Shown in pieces: positions 30,332 through 36,426 of a DNA stretch of 36,426 nt. Position numbers and translations under genes: made by a program. Each line of letters begins with the position of its first letter. The stretch's first letter is position 1. A model generated the notes under the pieces. It was not told where the DNA came from. It searched no databases and saw only the letters and a program-made list of their open reading frames with translations. Source of the stretch: Oscillospiraceae bacterium. GTDB taxonomy: Bacteria > Bacillota_A > Clostridia > Oscillospirales > Oscillospiraceae. The DNA is taken from NCBI GenBank assembly GCA_017540945.1, contig JAFYAB010000081.1, positions 1 to 36,426 on the forward strand, written 5' to 3'.

Positions 30332-30373
30332 TTTCATTCGCTCAATCCGAATCTGCACCGCAGGAGGTTACCC

Positions 30374-31390
30374 ATGGACAGCTTACACAGAGGCAAGCAA
30401 AGCATTCTTTTCCCCACCAAGCCCGTCGTCGCCGCCTGGGCCTCCGTCGTCGGCAAGAAGGAAGGCGAAGGGCCTCTGGGCAAGGCCTTTGACCGAGTGA
30501 TCCCCGACGGGAAATATGGGGAGAAGACCTGGGAGCAGGCGGAGACGAAGCTCCAGCAGACCGCCTTGGAGCTGCTGCTGGAAAAGGCCGCCCTTAAGCG
30601 GGAGCAGCTCGATCTGATCTTCTCCGGAGACCTGCTGAATCAATGCGTGGGCTCCAGTTACGCCCTGCGGCGCACCGGCATCCCCGCTCTGGGGCTCTAT
30701 GGCGCCTGCTCGACCATGGCCGAGGGCCTGCTCCTGGCCGGAGCCTCGGTAAACGCGGGTTATGTCAACTGTGCTGCCGCGCTGTCCTCCTCCCATTTTG
30801 CCGCGGCGGAGCGGCAGTACCGCTTTCCCCTGGCCTACGGGGGACAGCGGACTCCTACTGCCCAGTGGACCGTCACCGGGGCTGGAGGGGTGCTGGTCGC
30901 CCGAAGCGGGAAGGGCCCCGTTCTGAGCTCCGCCACCATCGGTACGGTGGAGGACAAGGGCATCACAGACGCCAACAATATGGGCGCGGCCATGGCCTGG
31001 GCCGCCTACCGCTCCATTCGGACCCATCTGGACGACCTGGCTCTGGGCCCCGAAGACTATGATCTGATCGTCACGGGGGACCTGGGACAGTTGGGCAGCG
31101 ATATCGTCCGGTGCTGCTTTTCCGGGGATGGCGTGGAGCTGGGGCCGCGCTATACAGACTGCGGCCTGCGGATCTACGACGCGGAAGCCCAGGACGCCCA
31201 CTGCGGCGGCTCCGGAGCGGGCTGCAGCGCGGCGGTGCTGGCGGCGGAGCTGCTTCCCGGCTTCGCCGAAGGGCGCTGGAAGCGCATTCTCTTCTGCGGT
31301 ACCGGAGCCCTGCTCTCCCCTACCACGGTCCAGCAGAAGCGGAGCATCCCGGCGATCTGCCACGCGGTGGCCATCGAAAGTGACAGGTGA
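30374..31390 (+). CDS. spoVAD: Stage V sporulation protein AD
   Basis: A 338-residue thiolase-fold protein. In Bacillus, SpoVAD binds dipicolinic acid and is part of the SpoVA channel loading Ca-DPA into the spore core. Family blocks: GKQSILFPTKPVVAAWASVV near the start, LDLIFSGDLLNQCVGSSYAL, LGLYGACSTMAEGL, ALSSSHFAAAERQYRFPLAYG, QWTVTGAGGVLVA, DLIVTGDLGQLGSDI, DAHCGGSGAGCSAAVL and FCGTGALLSPTT. ATG 30374 has GCAGGAGG 6-7 bases upstream. The last codons and the TGA stop fall inside a heptamer repeat array, so the natural C-terminus has been replaced by SDR. spoVAC, which usually precedes spoVAD, is missing here. Confidence 0.95.
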   Translation: MDSLHRGKQSILFPTKPVVAAWASVVGKKEGEGPLGKAFDRVIPDGKYGEKTWEQAETKLQQTALELLLEKAALKREQLDLIFSGDLLNQCVGSSYALRRTGIPALGLYGACSTMAEGLLLAGASVNAGYVNCAAALSSSHFAAAERQYRFPLAYGGQRTPTAQWTVTGAGGVLVARSGKGPVLSSATIGTVEDKGITDANNMGAAMAWAAYRSIRTHLDDLALGPEDYDLIVTGDLGQLGSDIVRCCFSGDGVELGPRYTDCGLRIYDAEAQDAHCGGSGAGCSAAVLAAELLPGFAEGRWKRILFCGTGALLSPTTVQQKRSIPAICHAVAIESDR

Positions 31391-31463
31391 CAGGTTACAG
31401 GTGACAAGTGACAAGTGACAGGTGACAAGTGACAGGTTACAGGTGACAAGTGACAGGTGACAA
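31380..31463. repeat. Twelve tandem GTGACAR heptamers
   Basis: Twelve consecutive 7-base units, mostly GTGACAG or GTGACAA with two GTTACAG variants, cover 84 bases. They begin in the last codons of spoVAD and contain its stop codon. Because each unit (except the GTTACAG variants) carries TGA and 7 is not divisible by 3, all three plus-strand frames are stopped within the array. The array separates spoVAD from spoVAE. Confidence 0.93.
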
Positions 31464-31494
31464 GAAATAATTGATGTGGAATTGAGGAGAGTTT

Positions 31495-31848
31495 ATGGAG
31501 TATCTGAAAGCGTTTTTGGTGGGCGGGCTGATCTGCGCGGTCTGCCAGATCCTGATCGACAAAACCGCCCTGACCCCGGCGCGGATTTTGACGGGCTGCG
31601 TGGTGGCGGGGGTGCTCCTCGGAGCCGTGGGCCTTTATCCGCTTCTCGCCGACTGGGCCGGTGCCGGGGCCTCCGTGCCCCTGACGGGCTTCGGAAATCT
31701 GCTGGCCGAGGGGACCCGGAAAGCCGTGGACCGGGACGGACTGCTCGGCGCCTTGACCGGGCCCCTCAGCGCCGCCTCCGGCGGAATTGCCGCGGCGGTG
31801 CTCTTCGGCACGCTGGCGGCGCTGTGTTTCCCGTCGAGGGAAAAGTGA
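31495..31848 (+). CDS. spoVAE: Stage V sporulation protein AE (SpoVAEB-type)
   Basis: A 117-residue membrane protein of the SpoVAC/SpoVAEB family, part of the channel for dipicolinic acid uptake during sporulation. About three to four hydrophobic segments are visible. Conserved blocks are FLVGGLICAVCQILIDKT, LTPARILTGCVVAGVLLGAVG, DWAGAGASVPLTGFGNLLAEG and LLGALTGPLSAASGGIAAAV. TTGAGGAG lies about 6 bases before ATG 31495. It is 31 bases downstream of the heptamer array and presumably shares the spoVAD transcript. Repeat copy B starts at its stop codon. Confidence 0.95.
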   Translation: MEYLKAFLVGGLICAVCQILIDKTALTPARILTGCVVAGVLLGAVGLYPLLADWAGAGASVPLTGFGNLLAEGTRKAVDRDGLLGALTGPLSAASGGIAAAVLFGTLAALCFPSREK

Positions 31849-31980
31849 ATTCGGATTTGTCGGGATCTTTCTTTCGTAGGGGCCGATGCCCACATCGGCC
31901 CTCACACCGATACGGGAAAGGGCCGATGTGGGCATCGGCCCCTACGGGCGTTTTCGCAACATCCCTACAAATCCCGATTT
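31849..31980. repeat. 132-bp palindromic element, copy B
   Basis: Matches copy A (1315-1446) at 131 of 132 positions. It fills the space between the spoVAE stop and the -35 box of the response regulator promoter, so it may insulate the two units; a long stem of the GGGCCGATGTGGGCATCGGC type would form in RNA. Confidence 0.92.
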
Positions 31981-31986
31981 GCCTTC

Positions 31987-32015
31987 TTGCATATTCCTCT
32001 CCCTTCGGATATAAT
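31987..32015 (+). promoter_or_regulatory. Sigma-A promoter for the response regulator
   Basis: TTGCAT (31987-31992), 17 bases, TATAAT (32010-32015), about 21 bases before the TTG start and 6 bases after repeat copy B. Confidence 0.82.
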
Positions 32016-32036
32016 GAACGAAAAGAGGTGATCGCA

Positions 32037-32702
32037 TTGAACAGACTGCTGCTTGTAGAGGACGATCCGGCGATCTCCCGCTCCCTCTCGGAATTTTTGT
32101 GCGCCGAGGGCTTTTCGGTGGAGACCGCCGCGGGGCAGCGGGAGGCAGAAGTGCTGCTGGCCCACGGAGTTTTCGATCTGCTGTTGGTGGATATCTCTCT
32201 GACCGACGGCTCCGGCTTCGGCGTCTGCGCCGCGGCCAAGCAATACGGACTGCCGGTCATCTTCGTCACGGCCTCCGGTGATGAAAGCTCAGTGGTGGCC
32301 GGACTGGATATGGGGGCCGACGACTACATCGCCAAGCCCTTCCGACCCAGGGAGCTGGTTTCCCGGGTGCGCAGCGTCCTGCGGCGCTGCGGCAGCCAGA
32401 GCGTGGTCAGCGTCGGCGCGCTCCGGGTGGACACTGATAAGGCCGTGGTCACGAAGAACGGCGCGGAACTCAGCCTTTCCGCCCTGGAGTACCGCATCCT
32501 GCTGGTCTTCCTTTCCAACCGGGGCAGGGTGCTGACCCGGACCCGGCTGTTGGAGGAGATCTGGGACGTGGCGGGAGATTATGTCAACGACAACACCCTG
32601 ACTGTGTACATCAAACGTCTGCGGGAAAAGCTGGAGGACGATCCCCAACAGCCTCGCTATCTGAAAACCGTCCGAGGCATCGGCTACCGGATGGACGAGT
32701 GA
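32037..32702 (+). CDS. OmpR-family response regulator
   Basis: A 221-residue two-component regulator. The receiver domain (about 1-115) has the acidic pair in LLVEDD, phospho-acceptor Asp52 (LLVDISLTDG), Thr79 (FVTAS) and Lys100 (AKPF). The winged-helix DNA-binding domain (about 125-221) has LSLSALEYRILLVFLSNRGR, NTLTVYIKRLREKLEDD and YLKTVRGIGYRM. The start is TTG 32037 with AGAGG about 9 bases upstream; a GTG at 32028 lies too close to that site. The kinase follows after 221 bases containing a repeat, and an ABC ATPase/permease pair comes next. It therefore probably controls that transporter, in the manner of BceR/VncR-type systems. Confidence 0.95.
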   Translation: MNRLLLVEDDPAISRSLSEFLCAEGFSVETAAGQREAEVLLAHGVFDLLLVDISLTDGSGFGVCAAAKQYGLPVIFVTASGDESSVVAGLDMGADDYIAKPFRPRELVSRVRSVLRRCGSQSVVSVGALRVDTDKAVVTKNGAELSLSALEYRILLVFLSNRGRVLTRTRLLEEIWDVAGDYVNDNTLTVYIKRLREKLEDDPQQPRYLKTVRGIGYRMDE

Positions 32703-32734
32703 GGCTGCCTTTAGGGACCAATTCCAAAATGAAT

Positions 32735-32871
32735 GTAGGGACAAGCATTGCTTGTCCGGCATTCAGCACGAATGCAATTTGCCGGAGGCAAATCTTTCCG
32801 GGAAGCCGCTGAATCGCCTGCCGGCGATTGTTTGCTTCGCAAACGCGGACAAGCATTGCCTGTCCCTACGG
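32735..32871. repeat. Palindromic element D between regulator and kinase genes
   Basis: The ends are inverted: GTAGGGACAAGCATTGCTTG on the left and, on the right, GACAAGCATTGCCTGTCCCTAC. Inside are small hairpins: TTTGCCGGAGGCAAA, ATCGCCTGCCGGCGAT and GTTTGCTTCGCAAAC. The last two are related to the module in the pheS leader (23813-23853). It interrupts a two-component operon without coding for anything. Confidence 0.8.
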
Positions 32872-32923
32872 CATAAACTCCGAGGCCAAATGCCAAATGC
32901 AAAATGCGAACAAAGGGAATGGT

Positions 32924-33922
32924 ATGAAAGATTTGAAAAACCCGGAGCTCCGGCGTGAGCTCTTGATCTGCGCGGCGGCTGCTCTGGTCCTGGCAGGCCT
33001 GGGGCTGCTGGTCTGCCCGCTCTGTTCCCTGCTGGTGCTGGGGACAGGGCTGGTTTTCACGGGCCTGCACCTGTGCTTCGTCCGGCGGCGCTATGACGAG
33101 ATCGCCGCGCTGAGCCGCTCCGTGGACCGGATCCTTCACGGCCAGGACCAGCTTTTGGAGGACAACGCCGAGGGCGAGCTGGCCATCCTCCGCAGCGAAA
33201 TCCGCAAGATGACCCTGCAGCTGCGGGATTCCGCGGCCCTGCTGCTGCAGGACAAGCGGGAGCTGGCCCAGGCCCTGGCGGATATCTCCCATCAGCTCCG
33301 CACGCCTCTGACCTCCATGAATCTGAGTCTCTCCCTGCTGGCGGAGGCGGAGGACGAGGCCCAGCGGCTGCGGCTGACCCGGGAACTGAAGCGCTCCCTG
33401 GAGCGGATCGACTGGCTGGTGGAGACCCTGCTGAAGCTCTCCAAGCTGGACGCGGGCGTGGTGGTCTTTAGCCCGGAACTCGTCAGCGCCGCAGCCCTGG
33501 CGGAGCAGGCGGTCCGTCCTCTGCGGATTCCCATGGAGCTGCGGGGCCTGAGCTTTTCCCTGGAAGCCGGGGACGCTTCCCTGACTGTGGACCCGTCCTG
33601 GACCGCCGAGGCCCTGGGGAACGTGCTGAAAAACTGCGTGGAGCACAGCCCCGAGGGCGGAACCATCACGGTGACGGCCCGCCAGACGCCGCTCTTCACG
33701 GAGATCGCCGTAGCCGATACGGGCCCGGGCATCGCCCCGGAGGACCTGCCCCGGCTCTTTGAACGCTTCTATCGGGGCAAAAACGCCGATGAAAACAGCA
33801 TCGGCATCGGTCTGGCTCTGGCAAGACAGATCGTAACCGCTCAAAACGGCACCATCCAGGCGTCGAACAGGCCGGAGGGCGGGGCGCGGTTCACGATGCG
33901 GTTTTACGTCGGAGCGGTTTGA
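32924..33922 (+). CDS. Intramembrane-sensing histidine kinase
   Basis: A 332-residue kinase partner of the upstream regulator. Two hydrophobic segments (about 13-30 and 34-52) are joined by a very short loop, so there is no extracellular sensor domain; this is the layout of BceS/VncS-type kinases that sense through a partner ABC transporter. The dimerisation/phosphorylation helix has ADISHQLRTPLTSM (His about 123). The ATPase domain has N-box NVLKNCVEHSP, G1 VADTGPGIAP, F-box FERFYRGKN and G2 SIGIGLALARQIV. ATG 32924 follows AAAGGGAA. A strong terminator follows, so the ABC genes have their own promoter. Confidence 0.95.
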   Translation: MKDLKNPELRRELLICAAAALVLAGLGLLVCPLCSLLVLGTGLVFTGLHLCFVRRRYDEIAALSRSVDRILHGQDQLLEDNAEGELAILRSEIRKMTLQLRDSAALLLQDKRELAQALADISHQLRTPLTSMNLSLSLLAEAEDEAQRLRLTRELKRSLERIDWLVETLLKLSKLDAGVVVFSPELVSAAALAEQAVRPLRIPMELRGLSFSLEAGDASLTVDPSWTAEALGNVLKNCVEHSPEGGTITVTARQTPLFTEIAVADTGPGIAPEDLPRLFERFYRGKNADENSIGIGLALARQIVTAQNGTIQASNRPEGGARFTMRFYVGAV

Positions 33923-33933
33923 ATACGGAAAAA

Positions 33934-33975
33934 CGTCCGCTTTGGTTTCTTCATTCCAAGGCGGACGGTTTTTTT
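33934..33975 (+). terminator. Intrinsic terminator after the histidine kinase
   Basis: CGTCCGCTTTGG (33934-33945) pairs with CCAAGGCGGACG (33956-33967, one wobble), followed by a G and seven T. Confidence 0.93.
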
Positions 33976-34002
33976 CTTAAATGACAGATCACTTATCAAA
34001 CA

Positions 34003-34034
34003 GTCACCTGATTGTCACATTACCGTGTTATACT
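34003..34034 (+). promoter_or_regulatory. Promoter region with GTCAC direct repeat before the ABC ATPase
   Basis: A TATACT -10 (34029-34034) lacks a good -35 at 16-18 bases. Instead GTCAC occurs at 34003-34007 and 34014-34018, an 11-base direct repeat covering the -35 position. This fits a promoter that needs activation by an OmpR-type regulator such as the one encoded just upstream. Confidence 0.55.
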
Positions 34035-34111
34035 AAGGCCATCAAACAGAGGAAAACCAACCGAACCAATCACCAAACGAAAAACCCAACCGAACCAGGG
34101 AGGACAAGGAT

Positions 34112-34795
34112 ATGGAAATTTTACGGGTCGAAAACCTGTCGAAGCATTACGGGGCCGGGGAGAACCTGGTCCGGGCCGTGGACGACGTCAGCTTCTCCGT
34201 GGAGAAGGGAGAGTTCCTGGCCATCATCGGGCCCTCGGGCTCCGGCAAATCCACCCTGCTGCACATCCTGGGAGGCGTGGACCGGCCCACTTCCGGCAAG
34301 GTCTTTGTGGACGGGCAGGACGTGTACGCCCAGAATGACGAGGCCCTGGCCATCTTCCGCCGCCGCCAGGTGGGGCTGATCTATCAGTTCTACAATTTGA
34401 TCCCCGTCCTGACCGCGGAAGAGAACATGACCCTTCCCGTGCTGCTGGACGGGCGGCAGGTCAATCAGGAGCGGCTGGAGGAGCTGCTGGATACGCTGGC
34501 CCTTCAGGATCGCCGCAAGAACCTCCCGAACCAGCTCTCCGGCGGCCAGCAGCAGCGGGTCTCCATTGGCCGGGCCCTGATGAACGCCCCGGCGGTGGTC
34601 CTGGCCGACGAGCCCACCGGCAACCTGGACTCCAAAAACAGCCAGGAGATCGTGGCGCTGCTGAAGCTCTCCAACAAACGCTACGGTCAGACCCTCATCG
34701 TCATCACCCATGACGAATCCATCGCCCTCCAGGCGGACCGGATCCTCGCCATCGAAGATGGCAAAATCGTAAGAGACAAGCGGGTAAGAGCATGA
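34112..34795 (+). CDS. ABC transporter ATP-binding protein (MacB/BceA-type)
   Basis: A 227-residue ATPase for an FtsX-type permease. Walker A is GPSGSGKST (about 41-49), with [16 protein letters not shown] after the Q-loop, signature LSGGQQQR (about 141-148), Walker [13 protein letters not shown] and the H-loop ITHDE. The [11 protein letters not shown] block is characteristic of the MacB/LolD/BceA group. GGGAGG precedes ATG 34112. It lies next to a two-component system and ahead of a permease, the usual architecture of peptide-antibiotic sensing and resistance modules. The stop overlaps an ATG, but that frame leads only into repeat-derived sequence; the permease starts 313 bases later. Confidence 0.95.
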   Translation: MEILRVENLSKHYGAGENLVRAVDDVSFSVEKGEFLAIIGPSGSGKSTLLHILGGVDRPTSGKVFVDGQDVYAQNDEALAIFRRRQVGLIYQFYNLIPVLTAEENMTLPVLLDGRQVNQERLEELLDTLALQDRRKNLPNQLSGGQQQRVSIGRALMNAPAVVLADEPTGNLDSKNSQEIVALLKLSNKRYGQTLIVITHDESIALQADRILAIEDGKIVRDKRVRA

Positions 34796-35108
34796 ATACG
34801 ACGACCATTGAGCTCGCCTGCCTGGGACTGGCGTTTGGGAACGAAACGGCAGCATTCAACAGGCAGCGGACAACATACAGCAGACCCGCCTGCAGCGCGG
34901 GCAATCTGCCCGCCTTCCTTCCCCGCACGGACAAGGCGGCAGTCAACAGGCAGCGGGCGACGGACAAAACATGGGGACAGCTCCTTCGGGAGGAAGGCTT
35001 CCTGCGGTCGTGACGGCGGCCCCGGATGTTCGGATTTGTCGAGCAGAGCTCGACAAATCCCGATTTTGCGGGCAGATTGCCCGCGCTACATTCCGTTGAG
35101 GTGAGAAC
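34796..35108. repeat. Repeat-filled gap inside the ABC operon
   Basis: This 313-base gap has no convincing gene. It holds a direct repeat around TCAACAGGCAGCGG (34855-34868 and 34943-34956); the palindrome GCGGGCAATCTGCCCGC (near 34897); and a short element with the same ends as copies A and B (35029-35068: TTCGGATTTGTCG...CGACAAATCCCGATTTTGCG) joined to GCGGGCAGATTGCCCGC (35069-35085). A 73-codon frame starting at 34792 runs through most of it but is made almost entirely of repeat sequence. Confidence 0.7.
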
Positions 35109-36426
35109 ATGAATATCCTGACAAGCTATACCCGCCGCTGTCTGCGGCGGAACCGGATGCGGACCCTGGTGACGATCATCGGCATCGTCCTCTCCGTGGC
35201 CCTGTTCACGGCGGTGGCGGAGGGGACCTGGTCCGGCTGGCGCTACCTGATCCGGGCCACGGAAGCGGAAAAGGGCCGCTATCACGCGGTCTTCCGGGAG
35301 CTCTCCGAGGACGAATACGCCAGCCTCGCCCGGGATCCCCAGGTGGCGGAGCTCGGCAGGCTGGAAACCCTGGGCTGGGCGGAAATCGCTCCGGAAGCCC
35401 TGGACTGGCCCTATCTGCGGGTCGCCTCCTATGATTTCTCCTGCGATCTGCTCTCCGTGCGCATGATTGCGGGGCGCTGGCCGCAGAACGATCACGAGCT
35501 GATCGTCAGCAATCAGATGCCCTCTCTCTCCAAGGTCAGCTATACCATCGGGCAGACTGTAAGCCTGGAGCTGGGACAGCGGGCGGCGGAGGACGGTACT
35601 CCCCTGCCCATCTACACCCGCTACCAGATCGGGGCCTGGGGCGGGAGCGCCGAGCGGCTGCGCGACACAGTCTCCCATGAATATACCATCGTGGGCGTCT
35701 TTCACTACATCGGCGGTGCTCTCAGCGACTACGACTGCGCCGGCACCCTGGCCCTGACCACAGGCGCCGCCGGCGTCTCCACCGAGGCGATCGTGCGGCT
35801 CCGGGACGTCCGGGACGTCCCGGCCTTCTGCGACGCCCATTCCGACCTGGGTGCGGGCTGCGCGTGGAATGGGATACTCCTGCAGATCAGCGGCGTCGTG
35901 GAAAAAGAGAACCTGCGGCTCGTCGTCGTCGGCATGCTGGCGATCCTCTTCGGGCTGATCGCTTTCGGCTCCGTCTGCCTGATCTACAACGCCTTTTCCA
36001 TCTCTGTGGCCGAGCGGACCCGGCAGTTTGGCCTGCTGAAATCCGTGGGGGCCACCAACCGGCAGCTCCGCCGGGCAGTGCTGACTGAGGCCCTGCTGCT
36101 CTGCGCCGTCGCCATTCCCATCGGTTTGCTGCTGGGCTGCGGCGGCATCGCCCTGTCCCTGGGACTGCTGCGGAACGCCTTCGACGCCCTGATGCGGGTG
36201 GGAGACCAGCGCCCGGAAAGCATCCGGCTGGAGCTGAATCTGCCCGCCCTGCTGCTGGCCGCCGGGATCGGCCTGCTCACTACGCTGATCTCCGCCTGGA
36301 TCCCCGCCAGGCGGGCCACCCGCCTCTCCCCCATGGCGGCCATCCGCCAGAGCGCGGACGTGAAGATCCGGGCGGGGAAGCTGCGGGTCAACCCGCTGAC
36401 CCGGAAGCTCTTCGGCTTCCCCGGCC
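35109..36426 (+). CDS. FtsX-family ABC permease, 3' end beyond the window
   Basis: The first 439 codons of a permease, open to the window end. It starts MNILTSYTRRCLRRNRMRTL, then TM1 (about 17-38), a large extracytoplasmic domain (about 40-270), TM2 around VVVGMLAILFGLIAFGSVCL, the conserved cytoplasmic loop SVAERTRQFGLLKSVGATNR, TM3 around LLLCAVAIPIGLLLG, and TM4 around GIGLLTTLISAWIPARRATR. The sequence then goes on with NPLTRKLFGFPG, which suggests a second half of an eight-helix or larger protein. ATG 35109 has TTGAGGTGAG upstream. With the ATPase it should form an exporter or a peptide sensor for the kinase. Confidence 0.93.
   Translation, partial: MNILTSYTRRCLRRNRMRTLVTIIGIVLSVALFTAVAEGTWSGWRYLIRATEAEKGRYHAVFRELSEDEYASLARDPQVAELGRLETLGWAEIAPEALDWPYLRVASYDFSCDLLSVRMIAGRWPQNDHELIVSNQMPSLSKVSYTIGQTVSLELGQRAAEDGTPLPIYTRYQIGAWGGSAERLRDTVSHEYTIVGVFHYIGGALSDYDCAGTLALTTGAAGVSTEAIVRLRDVRDVPAFCDAHSDLGAGCAWNGILLQISGVVEKENLRLVVVGMLAILFGLIAFGSVCLIYNAFSISVAERTRQFGLLKSVGATNRQLRRAVLTEALLLCAVAIPIGLLLGCGGIALSLGLLRNAFDALMRVGDQRPESIRLELNLPALLLAAGIGLLTTLISAWIPARRATRLSPMAAIRQSADVKIRAGKLRVNPLTRKLFGFPG

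Noticed and set aside
31380..31463. CRISPR-like appearance of regularly repeated units
   Set aside because: Units are 7 bases in direct tandem with no spacers and no cas genes nearby.
34792..35013. 73-codon frame overlapping the ABC ATPase stop
   Set aside because: Its start overlaps the stop as in coupled operons, but nearly all of it is made of repeat units found elsewhere, the ribosome site is weak, and the true permease has a good site at 35109.

Overview
The window is about 36 kb of GC-rich chromosome from a Gram-positive, probably spore-forming Clostridia, most likely an Oscillospiraceae/Ruminococcaceae-type gut anaerobe. This rests on spoVAD/spoVAE, a T-box leader in front of pheST, IreB (UPF0297), DegV, S-layer-homology (SLH) surface proteins, lipoproteins with monoderm lipoboxes, AGGAGG-type ribosome binding sites and sigma-A promoters with 17-bp spacers. 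No tRNA, rRNA, CRISPR array, transposase or phage gene was seen. The assignment is inferred from gene content and not from a marker phylogeny.

Layout. 1-3.5 kb (minus strand): start of a secreted protein, uppS, an SGNH-esterase lipoprotein, frr and pyrH. 3.6-5.3 kb: glnS, divergent from pyrH. 5.4-9.4 kb: a small XRE regulator coupled to a heterodimeric ABC exporter with one canonical and one degenerate ATP site. 9.5-10.2 kb: a lipoprotein of unknown function. 10.7-17.5 kb: a surface-protein island with three SLH proteins, an ECF sigma factor fused to a membrane helix and a probable extracellular two-repeat domain, and a 59-codon ORF overlapping the sigma gene. 17.6-23.3 kb (minus): a metallo-beta-lactamase-fold lipoprotein and a BMP-type nucleoside ABC importer (binding lipoprotein, double ATPase, two permeases). 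23.4-28.5 kb: T-box leader, pheS, pheT, a DegV protein and IreB. 28.8-30.2 kb: a small conserved-looking protein and an SH3-SH3-NlpC/P60 wall hydrolase. 30.4-31.8 kb: spoVAD-spoVAE without an adjacent spoVAC. 32.0-36.4 kb: an OmpR-type response regulator, an intramembrane-sensing histidine kinase, an ABC ATPase and an FtsX-type permease that runs off the end.

How it fits together. Much of the window concerns the cell envelope: undecaprenyl-PP synthesis, SLH-anchored proteins, a wall hydrolase, lipoproteins, exporters and a Bce-like sensor/ABC module. The most unusual unit is the minus-strand operon at 13948-17522. There a single protein carries sigma2 and sigma4 domains, a transmembrane helix, a Pro/Thr/Glu-rich stalk and an ectodomain. 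It is followed by an SLH surface protein and preceded by a promoter that looks ECF-type (GTCAACC...CGTCTAA), which suggests autoregulation.

The second theme is a family of short palindromic elements. Two 132-bp copies, 30 kb apart, differ at one base. Variants or parts of the family lie between operon genes, inside the pheS leader, as an intercistronic hairpin, and in frame in the C-terminus of a permease. Two heptamer arrays at gene 3' ends place TGA in every reading frame.
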